Positions 8,328 to 16,525 of a stretch of DNA of 36,039 nt are shown here, in pieces. The stretch comes from an uncultured Verrucomicrobiota bacterium. Its GTDB lineage: Bacteria; Verrucomicrobiota; Verrucomicrobiia; Verrucomicrobiales; Verrucomicrobiaceae. The notes under the pieces were generated by a model. The model ran no database searches, had not been told where the DNA came from, and saw only the letters and a program-made list of their open reading frames with translations. Both the position numbers and the translations under genes were made by a program. Where the stretch lies: assembly GCA_903854655.1 (NCBI GenBank), contig CAINXC010000672.1:1-36039 (forward strand), in the 5' to 3' direction. Position 1 is the stretch's first letter. Each line of letters starts with the position of its first letter.

Positions 8328-10559
8328 ATGTCCCGACCTGCAACCATCACTGTGTTAGGCGACGCGCCGGTTTCCATTCCGGTGGCGGCCAACGGCGGCC
8401 TCGTGACCGCTTACTGCGTGCAGAACGTGGCGGACCTGGGCCCTGCGGTGCAGACGATCAGGCCGGTGGGCGGCGTGAACCACATCTTCCTCACGGCCGG
8501 CTCGCCCTATCTCTGCACGGCCATCGGCATTTCGTCTCCAGGGCCGCAGGACATCGCGCCGGGCATGGGGGTGACGGCGATACCGACCTACCTGAACACC
8601 GGCGTGGTGACGGCATCCCTGCCTGACTCGGTGAAGGGCGGCTGCAAGCTGACGACGACGACGCCCAACGTGATGGTGCCGCCGACCAACAGCGACACGG
8701 GCATCGTGGTGGGGGCGCAGGTGGGCGCGGGCTCGAACATTGCCGCGATCGGCGGAGTGCAGCCCGCCATCACCAGCATTCAGAACCTGCAGTCCGTGGT
8801 CCAGGTGAACACGGGAGGCACGGCGACGGTGCTGGTGACCAGCGGCCCGGTGACGCTGGCGGCGGGGCAGTTTGTCTCGGTCAACGGCGTATCCTACAAT
8901 GTGTCTGCGGCGGTGGTGAGCGCCATCTCGTTCACGGTTGCGGGAACGGTGGGCGCCTACATCGGCCCCGCGACGGTGGGCAGCGCCTTCACGGTGAGCG
9001 GCACGGTGACGGCGGCCACAGGCGTGAACGTGACGGTCGGCGGCAGCATCCAGCTCTCCGGCCCGGCGCTGACGACCAGCGCCACGCAGACCGTGGTGTT
9101 CACACCCCCGGCCCGCACCTTCGCCTGCGCGACGGACGGCGACTACTTCGAGATGGACGTGGGGCTGTACGGCCCCACGGGAATCAACCAGGGCACGCAG
9201 CCCTTCAACGGCTACCTGCGCCAGCCGAACCCGGCGACAGGTTCGTTCCTGGTGTGGGACTCCGAGACCGGCGGCAACCCGATCAACACGGGCCTGACCA
9301 ATCCGCTGGCGCCCTTCGGCACGCAGGGGCGCGGCGTGGTGCGCATCTACCAGAAGCCGAAGCTGATGCTGACCGCGACGCAGTCGCGCATGTGCATGAG
9401 CCCTCCGCGCCTGTGTGCGAGCCGGCCCCTGGCCTTGCAGCGCGGCCTCTGCCTCCTGGCGCTGGCGGCAACGCCCCACCTCGGCCCCGTCTCGGGCCAC
9501 GAGTACCTGGGGGCGGCTGCGGCAAGCCTGCTGATGATGACGGCCGCGCCGGTGCTCGCGTACAAGAACGCCAATATTACACTGGCGCAACAACCCCTTG
9601 CCGCCCTGGTGCTTGCCTCGCCGGCCACGCTCGTCGGCGGCGTGATCGCGGCGGTGCTGGGCGGGCGCTGCGGGCTTGTGCTGGTGGCGCGGCCGTCGCT
9701 GCTGGGGCATGAGTTTGTGGCGGGAGCGGGAAGGTCGGCCCTGGCGCTTCTCCTTCTTCCCAAGCTGGACGGGAGCACGGACCTGGGCGCCCATGCGCGT
9801 TTCAACGCCTGGGGCTCCGGCGCGCTGGTGGTGGAGGGGCGCGGCCTGTCGGTGAAGGACGTGGCGCACGACTGCCTGGCGGTGTGGAACCTGCGCCCCG
9901 GCAACGGCATTGCGGACGATGTGAAGGAGCGTGTGATGAGCGATATCAACGCGGCCATGCAGGTGATCTACAGCCGCGCCCGGCACCTTGACTACTTCTG
10001 CCTGGCCACGCGCCAGGTGGAGGTGGCGGCGGGCACCAACAGCATCGCCATCCCCTCGGGCGTGCAGGAGGTGACGGGCAATGTGCGGCTGGACGACAAC
10101 AACACGCCGCTATGGGCGCTGCAATCAATGACGGAGGTGGAGCAGTTCGGCCCGCTGTACCTGGGGCAGCCCGCCACGACGACAGGCACGCCGCAGGGCT
10201 ACTTCATCGACCGGCGCGGCCAGGATGAATGGGACAGCGTGATGATGACGCTTTACGTCGCGCCCACGCCGCCGGTTTCCACCGTGGTGAACATCGACCT
10301 GGCGCTGGAGCCGCCGCGCTATCACTGGCAGGATGTGGCCCAGGCCACGCCGTTGCGGCTTCCCCACGCGTATGCGGAGTCGCTGCTGATGCCGATCGTG
10401 CGGCAGCGGGCGGCGGGCTACAAGCTCTTCGTGAACGACTCGCTGCGGCCCGCCATCGAGGCGCAGTATCACAAGGCGATGGGGGCGCTCGGCCTCGCCG
10501 ATCCGGCTCCGCCGCAGGCCGCCAGGACACAAACCAATGATGTGGAGGGACGCGAATGA
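8328..10559 (+). CDS. large virion protein: beta-rich N-terminus, hydrophobic middle, adaptor-like C-terminus
   Basis: A 743-residue protein with three parts. Residues 1 to about 350 are Gly/Thr/Val-rich and beta-like, with repeated TVSGTVTAATG-type strands. Residues about 360-480 are unexpectedly hydrophobic, with segments near 366-384, 393-412, 422-447 and 470-480 (for example YLGAAAASLLMMTAAP). From about 510 the C-terminal domain has the arrangement of phage head-tail adaptor proteins: an N-terminal helix, VMSDINAAMQVIYSRA, a strand pair, and a closing LRLPHAYAESLLMPIVRQRA. Codon third positions stay GC-rich throughout, so a frameshift in the middle seems unlikely. The last codons overlap the next gene by 4 nt. 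Function in DNA passage is possible but is inference. Confidence 0.6.
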   Translation: MSRPATITVLGDAPVSIPVAANGGLVTAYCVQNVADLGPAVQTIRPVGGVNHIFLTAGSPYLCTAIGISSPGPQDIAPGMGVTAIPTYLNTGVVTASLPDSVKGGCKLTTTTPNVMVPPTNSDTGIVVGAQVGAGSNIAAIGGVQPAITSIQNLQSVVQVNTGGTATVLVTSGPVTLAAGQFVSVNGVSYNVSAAVVSAISFTVAGTVGAYIGPATVGSAFTVSGTVTAATGVNVTVGGSIQLSGPALTTSATQTVVFTPPARTFACATDGDYFEMDVGLYGPTGINQGTQPFNGYLRQPNPATGSFLVWDSETGGNPINTGLTNPLAPFGTQGRGVVRIYQKPKLMLTATQSRMCMSPPRLCASRPLALQRGLCLLALAATPHLGPVSGHEYLGAAAASLLMMTAAPVLAYKNANITLAQQPLAALVLASPATLVGGVIAAVLGGRCGLVLVARPSLLGHEFVAGAGRSALALLLLPKLDGSTDLGAHARFNAWGSGALVVEGRGLSVKDVAHDCLAVWNLRPGNGIADDVKERVMSDINAAMQVIYSRARHLDYFCLATRQVEVAAGTNSIAIPSGVQEVTGNVRLDDNNTPLWALQSMTEVEQFGPLYLGQPATTTGTPQGYFIDRRGQDEWDSVMMTLYVAPTPPVSTVVNIDLALEPPRYHWQDVAQATPLRLPHAYAESLLMPIVRQRAAGYKLFVNDSLRPAIEAQYHKAMGALGLADPAPPQAARTQTNDVEGRE

Positions 10560-11434
10560 CCAGCCAGCAGCTTGCCTCAATGATCGTGCGTCGCACGACG
10601 TGGAAGACGCTCTCGCAGCTTCCGATGGCCGACGCCAACGCGCTCTGCGCCTCCATCAACCAGGCCCTGCAGGTGTGGTTCGAGAAGGCGAACGCGACGC
10701 ACACGGCGCTCCAGCAGTCGGCTCAGCTTCACACTTCGGGACAGTATGAGGTGAGCGTGACCACGGGCAGCACCGCAGTCGCCTTCACCGCGCCGCCGCC
10801 CTGGCTTTCCACCGGCATCGGCTCAACCCTGCAGATCTCCGGCGACGGGCGCTGGAACCGGCTGATGTCGGCGGGAACGCTGCTGCATCCGTACGCCGGG
10901 GCTTCGGGAACGGCGATGATGACATTGTATCATGACTGCGCACCGCTGGGGTCCGACACGATCAGCGTGTGCAGCCACGTGAAGATCCTTCGTTCGAGCA
11001 GCGAGATCGATCTGCCGAACTGGGAGATACCTACATGGTGGCTGTGGGAGGGCAACAACCATCGCACCGGCAGCCCCGACCGCTACCAGGTTGAACCGCT
11101 GAATCCGGGCTGCAACTCCACGCCCTTCTTTGTGCTGCGCGTGTGGCCGATGCCGGTTGCTGATGTCACCCTGGCGTACCGGCTTGCGCGGCACTTCAGC
11201 CTGACCCTGGCGGATTTGCAGACGGCGCGGGCGCTGCCTGTTCCCGAGGATGTGGCGAGCGGCATTCTGCTGCCCATCGCGCTGGACCGGGCCGCCGGTC
11301 AGGCGCTGCTGGCCAGGGACACGGATTTCAAGCGGGTGGCCGAGGATTCGGCTGCGGCGGTCGCGCGCATCAGTCCGCGCACGATGGCCCCGACCACGGA
11401 CGTGCAATGGATGGGAACCTGTTACGGCTTTTGA
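10556..11434 (+). CDS. second adaptor-like virion protein
   Basis: A 292-residue protein overlapping the previous gene by 4 nt. It resembles the C-terminal domain of that protein in layout. There is an N-terminal helix with ADANALCASINQALQVWFEKA, a beta-rich middle with GSTLQISGDGRWNRL and several Trp, and a C-terminal helix with LPVPEDVASGILLPIALDRA. That arrangement is typical of head-tail connector/adaptor proteins that line the exit channel. The pairing suggests duplication followed by fusion of one copy to extra domains. The exact family is not certain. Confidence 0.55.
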   Translation: MTSQQLASMIVRRTTWKTLSQLPMADANALCASINQALQVWFEKANATHTALQQSAQLHTSGQYEVSVTTGSTAVAFTAPPPWLSTGIGSTLQISGDGRWNRLMSAGTLLHPYAGASGTAMMTLYHDCAPLGSDTISVCSHVKILRSSSEIDLPNWEIPTWWLWEGNNHRTGSPDRYQVEPLNPGCNSTPFFVLRVWPMPVADVTLAYRLARHFSLTLADLQTARALPVPEDVASGILLPIALDRAAGQALLARDTDFKRVAEDSAAAVARISPRTMAPTTDVQWMGTCYGF

Positions 11435-11440
11435 TTTGTT

Positions 11441-11959
11441 ATGCCACTCCTGCTCGACAACAACCAGTTCAAGGACGCCTACAAGGAGATCATCCGCCAG
11501 ACCCTGGCGGGGCACCAGGAGGCGGCCTGCGAGCTGGGGATCACGATCACGCCGCGCTTTCGCATGAAGTTCAGCGGCGTGCTGGTGGCGAAGGGAGGGC
11601 TCAACGCGCTGTCCCGTATTACACTGAGCGCGGCCAGCGGCGAGCGTGTGAGCATGAGCGAGGAGCAGCCGTATGTTGAAACCAGCACCCGCAAGGGATC
11701 GCAGAACAGCGCGGGCACCGAGCACAACGAAGTGACCGGCACGGACACCCAGGACGGCACGAGCTCGGAGAAGAACGAGCAGCACAGCAAGGGGGGTGGA
11801 ACGGAGACCGCCAGCACGAATGGTTCGTCCACCGAGACAGGCATGAACAAGACGGACTCCACTTCGCAGCAGACCACCGCCGGCACGGAGGCCCAAACCT
11901 CCGAGCAGAGCCAGTCGCAAGGCACCGTGCAGACCACCACCGCCAGCTACAGCCGCTAA
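11441..11959 (+). CDS. virion-operon protein with Ser/Thr/Gln-rich disordered tail
   Basis: A 172-residue product. Residues 1 to about 75 look folded (helix DAYKEIIRQTLAGHQEAA followed by strands around RFRMKFSGVLVAKGG). Residues about 76-172 are low-complexity, dominated by Ser, Thr, Gln, Gly and Glu, with no hydrophobic core. It starts a few nt after the preceding stop and is followed 4 nt later by another polar protein. No family is recognised. Such tails occur in phage internal or linker proteins, but the role here is unknown. Confidence 0.55.
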   Translation: MPLLLDNNQFKDAYKEIIRQTLAGHQEAACELGITITPRFRMKFSGVLVAKGGLNALSRITLSAASGERVSMSEEQPYVETSTRKGSQNSAGTEHNEVTGTDTQDGTSSEKNEQHSKGGGTETASTNGSSTETGMNKTDSTSQQTTAGTEAQTSEQSQSQGTVQTTTASYSR

Positions 11960-11963
11960 CACC

Positions 11964-12371
11964 ATGCCTGCCAACGCCACTTCTCAAACGACACAGTACA
12001 GCGGGGGCGACGCCTCCAGCACGAAGAGCTCGCGCAGCAACAACCAGCAGCAGACCGGCGGCCAGCAGAGCGCGGTGAGCCAGAATTCCAGCCGCAAGAA
12101 CGACGAGGCGCGGCAGTCCGGCACCACACGCAGCGAGGACAGCACGGGCCTGCGCTCGGGCGCCACTCATTCGGCCGGCAGCCGCAGCCAGGCCACCGAC
12201 GGCAGGACGACGCAGGCCCAGCAGTCGGAGGATGTGACCACCAGCGAGCATCCGTTGATCGTGAAGCGCTCGACCGAGAGCGGCGGCGGAACAACGCAGA
12301 CTGTCGCGGAGGATTTCGCGATCCAGGTGGAATGGGAGATCGAGATTTCCGGCCAAATCAGCATTGACTGA
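11964..12371 (+). CDS. polar low-complexity virion-operon protein
   Basis: A 135-residue product with the mirror layout of its upstream neighbour: disordered Ser/Gln/Thr/Arg-rich residues 1 to about 90, then a small folded end (SEHPLIVKRSTES, AEDFAIQVEWEIEISGQ). The two genes are 4 nt apart. The folded end of one and the folded start of the other could be partners, or the pair could derive from splitting or duplication of one gene. Nothing catalytic is visible. Confidence 0.5.
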   Translation: MPANATSQTTQYSGGDASSTKSSRSNNQQQTGGQQSAVSQNSSRKNDEARQSGTTRSEDSTGLRSGATHSAGSRSQATDGRTTQAQQSEDVTTSEHPLIVKRSTESGGGTTQTVAEDFAIQVEWEIEISGQISID

Positions 12372-12398
12372 CACGTAATCCGATTGTATACTACACTC

Positions 12399-12665
12399 AT
12401 GCAGATCACCATCACAGACACAGTCAGGAGCCTGGCCATCCCGTCGGGGACCAAGCTGTTCGAAATCCACAACACCGGCAGCAGCACCGTTTACCGGGGC
12501 TGGGAGCCGGAGACAACCGCCACCGGCGCCACCCAGGGCGTGCCGCTGGAGGCGGACCGGGGCATCATCTACGGGGGCCACGGCGTGCCGGTCCAGAGCG
12601 GGGTGCTGAGGCTTGTCACCGCCGCCGGCGCCAGCACCACCGTCAACTACACCTTCAAGCAATGA
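12399..12665 (+). CDS. small hypothetical phage protein
   Basis: An 88-residue product starting at the ATG at 12399; a TTG at 12384 is in frame but adds only five residues. It reads as a compact beta-sandwich: IPSGTKLFEIHNTGSSTVYR, a turn, then VLRLVTAAGASTTVNYTF. Proteins of this look are common in phage structural operons near tail genes. The stop overlaps the following small gene by 4 nt. Confidence 0.55.
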   Translation: MQITITDTVRSLAIPSGTKLFEIHNTGSSTVYRGWEPETTATGATQGVPLEADRGIIYGGHGVPVQSGVLRLVTAAGASTTVNYTFKQ

Positions 12666-12820
12666 TCACCTTCCTCGGCGGCCCGCAGCACGTTCTTTCG
12701 ACCTTGGTAGGTTCGGCCCTGGACGCTGGCGCCGGGATCCTGCCGCTCTACTGCAACAACGGGGCGGTCACTTGCAACAACGTCATCCTCACCTGCAACG
12801 CAACCACCTATCAACCTTGA
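12662..12820 (+). CDS. small cysteine-containing peptide, 52 residues
   Basis: This small gene begins inside the stop of the preceding gene (ATGA) and ends 3 nt before the tail-fibre-like gene, so it fits the operon spacing exactly. The N-terminal half is hydrophobic (MITFLGGPQHVLSTLVG, then AGAGILPLY). The C-terminal half contains three Cys in a repeating CNN/TCN pattern followed by NATTY. No family is recognised. Coupling and spacing are the main evidence that it is real. Confidence 0.45.
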   Translation: MITFLGGPQHVLSTLVGSALDAGAGILPLYCNNGAVTCNNVILTCNATTYQP

Positions 12821-12823
12821 GCC

Positions 12824-13492
12824 ATGGCCCAGCAGACCATCGACACCACCAGCACCACTGACACCCTGGCCTCCGGGCTCGGCAAGGCGAACGCCAATTT
12901 CACCGAATTGTACGGCAAGGTCGCGGAGGCGATCGGCGGAACCACCGGCAGCACCGACAAGGCGATTCTTCGCGCCAGCGGCACCGACGGCAGCACCACC
13001 CAGTCGAGCCTCGCATCGGTCAGTGATAGCGGCCAGGGTTTCTTTACCGGAGGGAGTTACAATGTGCCATGGGTGGGGACGTTGGGTGGAGCGATTGGGG
13101 TTGGTGCCGGCAATGGGCAACTGATGCAATTCATCGTCAACTTCCAGGAGATGATGCTCCTCGCCAATGGAACCACTCAAGCTCTCACCCTTGCGGAAGC
13201 GGTCAAGCTGACCTGGGCTTCCCAGGCCACAGTCGGCAATGGTGGCAGTCCCGACACTTCATTGGCGCGGGTGGGCGCTGGCATACTTGGAGTCAGCGGG
13301 ACGGGCACGGCCTCGGAGCTGCGCATATACGGCGATGCCACCAAATGTGCCAGCTTGAAGCACGATGGCACGAACGCCTCGCTAAGCCCCGCCGGAGGAA
13401 GCCTGCTTGTCTCAGGCCTTCCGACGAGCAGTGCGGGCCTGCCTTCCGGCACCCTGTGGAACAACGGCGGCGTTGTTAACGTCGCGCCCTGA
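12824..13492 (+). CDS. tail fibre-like protein
   Basis: A 222-residue protein. The N-terminus has the signature often seen in phage tail-fibre and hydrolase-linked tail proteins: DTLASGLGKANANFTELYG. The C-terminus ends with SGLPTSSAGLPSGTLWNNGG, a motif common at the ends of phage tail proteins. The middle is Gly/Ser/Thr-rich and probably beta-helical. It would form part of the host-recognition apparatus; the receptor cannot be guessed. Confidence 0.6.
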   Translation: MAQQTIDTTSTTDTLASGLGKANANFTELYGKVAEAIGGTTGSTDKAILRASGTDGSTTQSSLASVSDSGQGFFTGGSYNVPWVGTLGGAIGVGAGNGQLMQFIVNFQEMMLLANGTTQALTLAEAVKLTWASQATVGNGGSPDTSLARVGAGILGVSGTGTASELRIYGDATKCASLKHDGTNASLSPAGGSLLVSGLPTSSAGLPSGTLWNNGGVVNVAP

Positions 13493-13521
13493 AGGACGTT
13501 GTAACCGGCCAGGAGAGATAC

Positions 13522-14730
13522 GTGAGCAAACAAAGTTCCATCAACGCTGCCAACGACCTCAAGTCGGCGGCGGCCTCAGCCATTGCGGCGGCGCTCACCT
13601 CAGGGCTGGCGGGCTACGAGAGCGCCATACGAGCGCTTGTGGCGGCGGAATCACTGCCGCCGGATGTTCCGGTGACGTGGAACGTCATCAACATCACGTC
13701 GTTCGATCTCGCAATCCAGCCTGTGGATGGCTCAAGCGCGGCCCAAGGCCCTCCCTTTGCCGTGACGCCTAACAACATGTTTCCCGTCAATGACTCGACA
13801 AACATTGTCGTCACGGGCTCTGATTCTGACGGCAACGCCTACACGGGCGGCTTCACCGTCACATCCGGCCTGGCAATCAATTCAGAGGCCAGCGGCGCCA
13901 CCTTCACCCTCGTCTCCGGAACCCCCTCCGGCGACGCCTCGCTTGCGGTGTTCCAGGTCAACGGCAGCAACGTCAGCGATGGTGACAGCATCACACTTGA
14001 CCTTGGGACCACCTCGGTGGATGTCGTCGCGACCCCTGCTGCGTCCGGAGCCAGCGTCACCGTGGCGGGTGGCACGGGGTTGATTTCTGGAGATCAAAAT
14101 CTGACGGTGACCGTGACCGCCCAGGACCACATCACCCATGCGAGCTACACGGTGCATGTTCATGTGCGGCTTCCAGTGCCTGTCAACATCGTGCTCCCTG
14201 CTCTAAGCAGCGTTTCGCCGACGGCTGGAGACACAGTCAGTTGCGACGGCGGCACGTGGGAGGGAAGCCCCACGCTGAGCTATCAGTGGACGAGCAACTC
14301 CTCGAACATTCCCGGCGCCACCTCCGACTCGTACACTGCAACCCGTGCCGACGCGGGCTCGCCGCTCGCCTGCATCGTCACAGGCATCAATGAATCCGGC
14401 AGCTCCCCGGCGAACAGCGATCCCACCAGCCAGGTCACCGCCGTGCCGGTCAACATTGCGGCCCCGTTGGTCACCACCGACGGCACGGGCGGCGGCACGC
14501 CTCCCGACGGCCCCGCCGCCTTGGGTGATACGCTGTCGGTAACGACAGGCGACTGGTCAGCCTTCCCGGCGGTCACCTTCTTCTATGAATGGAGCAATCA
14601 GTCCGGTGCGGATGGCCCCTCCGTCGTGGTAGGAGCCGCCGACTCCGGCGGCTCCGTCACCTGCAGGGTCATGGCCACCAACAGCGCCGGCTTCACCTAC
14701 GTCACCAGCAACCCCATGCCCGTCGCCTGA
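13522..14730 (+). CDS. Ig-like repeat phage surface protein
   Basis: A 402-residue protein with a GTG start preceded by a clear Shine-Dalgarno sequence (AGGAG, 5-6 nt upstream), one of the few good ones in the window. Residues 1-45 are helical. The rest is beta-rich, with two repeats of a bacterial Ig-like type. Repeat 1 (about 225-310) contains GDTVSCDGGTWEGSPTLSYQW; repeat 2 (about 315-400) contains GDTLSVTTGDWSAFPAVTF and ends CRVMATNSAGF. Such domains decorate phage virions and can bind carbohydrate loosely. No anchor or signal peptide is present. Its stop overlaps the next start (ATGA). Confidence 0.65.
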   Translation: MSKQSSINAANDLKSAAASAIAAALTSGLAGYESAIRALVAAESLPPDVPVTWNVINITSFDLAIQPVDGSSAAQGPPFAVTPNNMFPVNDSTNIVVTGSDSDGNAYTGGFTVTSGLAINSEASGATFTLVSGTPSGDASLAVFQVNGSNVSDGDSITLDLGTTSVDVVATPAASGASVTVAGGTGLISGDQNLTVTVTAQDHITHASYTVHVHVRLPVPVNIVLPALSSVSPTAGDTVSCDGGTWEGSPTLSYQWTSNSSNIPGATSDSYTATRADAGSPLACIVTGINESGSSPANSDPTSQVTAVPVNIAAPLVTTDGTGGGTPPDGPAALGDTLSVTTGDWSAFPAVTFFYEWSNQSGADGPSVVVGAADSGGSVTCRVMATNSAGFTYVTSNPMPVA

Positions 14731-15011
14731 TGAATGAGCTTGTTCCAGCCCTTGTCTCTTCGCTGACCGCCGAAGGGCCGCTGGTCATCGCGATGGCGGT
14801 CGCCATCTACTACCTGAAGAGCTCCGACGACCGCAAGGCGGCGGCAAATGCCTCCCTCATCGCGCTCATGAACGGGGAGCGCATCCAGCGCATCGAGCTG
14901 CTGGAGCGCCATGTGGACGACTGCAACAAGCGCCACGCCGATGCCCAGCGCAAGTATGAGACCCTGCTCCTGAAGGTCGCCCGGATGGAGAATCCTCGCC
15001 CTGCGCCATGA
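14730..15011 (+). CDS. small membrane protein, possible holin
   Basis: A 93-residue product starting in the stop of the Ig-repeat gene. Residues about 13-28 form a single membrane segment (TAEGPLVIAMAVAIYYL), followed by a highly charged coiled-coil-like tail with a Cys near 60. The size, single N-terminal helix and position before a lipoprotein and another small membrane protein fit a class of phage holins or holin regulators. The call is tentative because the family is not recognised. Confidence 0.5.
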   Translation: MNELVPALVSSLTAEGPLVIAMAVAIYYLKSSDDRKAAANASLIALMNGERIQRIELLERHVDDCNKRHADAQRKYETLLLKVARMENPRPAP

Positions 15012-15060
15012 CCCCGACCGCCCCCTATTTTTACACACATACATCATACCGTACCACACA

Positions 15061-15273
15061 ATGAAACGCATAGCCATCGCCGCCGCCACCACCGTCATCC
15101 TTGCCTCCTGCCAGGCGGGCAAGGTCAACATCACCCCGCAGGACCGCGCCGCCGGCAGCGCCGCGCTCAGTTCGGTCCTCAACAGCGCCGCCCGGCAGGA
15201 GCGGCCGGAGCCCGCCGCCATCGAGGCCGCCAGGGCCGCCCTCGACGCCTACACCGCGCCGGCCGCTCCCTGA
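15061..15273 (+). CDS. small phage lipoprotein, possible spanin-like
   Basis: A 70-residue product with a lipoprotein signal peptide: MKR start, hydrophobic stretch, and lipobox LASC at residues 14-17 (Cys17 lipidated). The mature part is short, Ala/Pro-rich and helical. Position inside the probable lysis cassette suggests an outer-membrane spanin subunit, but an ordinary small lipoprotein is equally possible. A roughly 50-nt gap precedes it. Confidence 0.5.
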   Translation: MKRIAIAAATTVILASCQAGKVNITPQDRAAGSAALSSVLNSAARQERPEPAAIEAARAALDAYTAPAAP

Positions 15274-15331
15274 GCCTGCCGGCCCCACCCCTCCACCCTT
15301 CACCACATCCTGTCACACCTCGCCATACCTC

Positions 15332-15526
15332 ATGAATGCCTCCTGGAAAACCACCCTCTTCGGCGCCGGCGGCCTCGTCAGCGTGCTTGCCGGCGCGCTT
15401 CAGCACTGGGCCGCCGGCCAGCCGGTGGACTGGAACCTCGTCATCGCCGCCGCCCTGCCGGCCATCGGACTGATCTTCGCTCGGGACAACGACATCACCA
15501 GCAAGCAGGCCGGCGCGGAGAACTGA
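15332..15526 (+). CDS. small two-helix membrane protein, holin-like
   Basis: A 64-residue product from the ATG at 15332. Two membrane segments (about 8-24 and 36-50) flank a short QHWAAGQPVDWN turn. The tail is charged (ARDNDITSKQ). Phage proteins of this plan, with a VDWN turn and a DxxxTSK-like end, are common near lysis genes and are often called holins. No endolysin is seen next to it, so the function is inferred from the plan and position only. Confidence 0.55.
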   Translation: MNASWKTTLFGAGGLVSVLAGALQHWAAGQPVDWNLVIAAALPAIGLIFARDNDITSKQAGAEN

Positions 15527-15530
15527 ACCC

Positions 15531-15761
15531 GTGAGCAGCGACGCACGTTACTTCTTCGACCAGGACGGCTGCTGCCTCTGGCGCCTCATTCCTGAGGCGC
15601 GGAGGCAGGAGTGGAATGCCTGGCTTGAGCTGGACGGCGACGATCCCGCGTCCTGGGAGCCGCCCGCCTATGCTTGGCTGCTGGACGACCGCCTCTCCGA
15701 AATGACCTTCAGTCTGCCCTCGAAACGTCCAGCCCACCCGGCGGGCATGTCACGCCGTTGA
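15531..15761 (+). CDS. small hypothetical protein at the prophage right end
   Basis: A 76-residue product with a GTG start 4 nt after the preceding stop. It is acidic and Trp-rich (CLWRLIPEARRQEWNAWLEL, then DPASWEPPAYAWLLDDR), with two Cys near residue 14. The operon spacing supports it. No family is recognised. It is the last rightward gene of the block; the next 190 bp contain nothing I can identify, and gene orientation then flips. Confidence 0.45.
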   Translation: MSSDARYFFDQDGCCLWRLIPEARRQEWNAWLELDGDDPASWEPPAYAWLLDDRLSEMTFSLPSKRPAHPAGMSRR

Positions 15762-15950
15762 TCTCATACTGTCCTACTCAAAGGCGGACCGTCCCGGCCT
15801 CTCCTCTTGCATTCCCCCATGCCCGCCGTTCGCATGATCTCCAAACCGCCATTGCGCTGCCCAGCGCCGCCTCACCGAACGGAGTTGCGCTGAAGCGGGC
15901 GCAACGACCGTGTGCAAACGGGTGCGGGGACCCGGTTTTGTCCGGCCCGG

Positions 15951-16484
15951 CTATTTCTTCGCCTCGGCGAGGCGCTTGATGTCGGCCAGGCCCTTTTCGA
16001 ACTCACCTCCCACCATTTTGTCGCAATTCATGATGAGGCTGAAGGCCTTGCCCATGAGGTTGTTGCGGCCGGTCATGCTCCAGGTCACGAGGGTGCCTGG
16101 CCCTTCGCCTTTGAAGGTGAACTCGGCGGTGTTGGTGGCGGCGAAGGGCTTCACGAACTCAAGATTGATGCGCACCAGCTCGCCGGGGCGGTCGTCAGTG
16201 ATCGTCATGCGGCCCTCGCCCACCTGGCTGTTGCCGGCCCAGGCGAACTTCGCGCCCACGCCCATGGCGGGGCCGTCGAAGGTGGCCTTCGCAGCCGGGT
16301 CCATCTTCGCCCAGGGCGACCACTCCGGCCACTGGTGGAAGTCGTTCACCAGGGCGCTGACCGTGGCGGGCGGCGCGGCGACGCTGATGCTGCGGGCAAT
16401 GCGGAAGTCATCGGGCTGCATGGCTGCGACGACGAGGAACGCGACGATGGCGGCAAGGAGGACGAGGAGGATGATCTTGATCAT
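15951..16484 (-). CDS. membrane-anchored SRPBCC-family protein
   Basis: A 177-residue protein with an N-terminal membrane anchor or uncleaved signal (about residues 2-21, MIKIILLVLLAAIVAFLVV), followed by a START/polyketide-cyclase-like SRPBCC domain. Family-like features are ISVAAPPATVSALVNDFHQW, WPEWSPWAKMD and WSMTGRNNLMGKAF. SRPBCC domains bind hydrophobic ligands in a helix-grip pocket; the ligand is unknown. It is the last gene of a leftward cluster with another SRPBCC protein and a VOC protein, about 40 nt downstream of its neighbour. These look like host genes. Confidence 0.8.
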   Translation of the reverse strand: MIKIILLVLLAAIVAFLVVAAMQPDDFRIARSISVAAPPATVSALVNDFHQWPEWSPWAKMDPAAKATFDGPAMGVGAKFAWAGNSQVGEGRMTITDDRPGELVRINLEFVKPFAATNTAEFTFKGEGPGTLVTWSMTGRNNLMGKAFSLIMNCDKMVGGEFEKGLADIKRLAEAKK

Positions 16485-16525
16485 GGCGATTGAGCGGCTG
16501 AGTTTAACAATGAAAGTCAGGCATT

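Noticed and set aside
9370..9850. Frameshift in the hydrophobic middle of the 743-residue protein
   Set aside because: Third codon positions remain GC-rich in the same frame throughout and the C-terminal domain is in frame; kept as a check but not called.
8355..9986. Leftward open frame of about 540 codons
   Set aside because: Opposite a well-supported virion gene; His/Arg/Ala-rich composition typical of an antisense frame.
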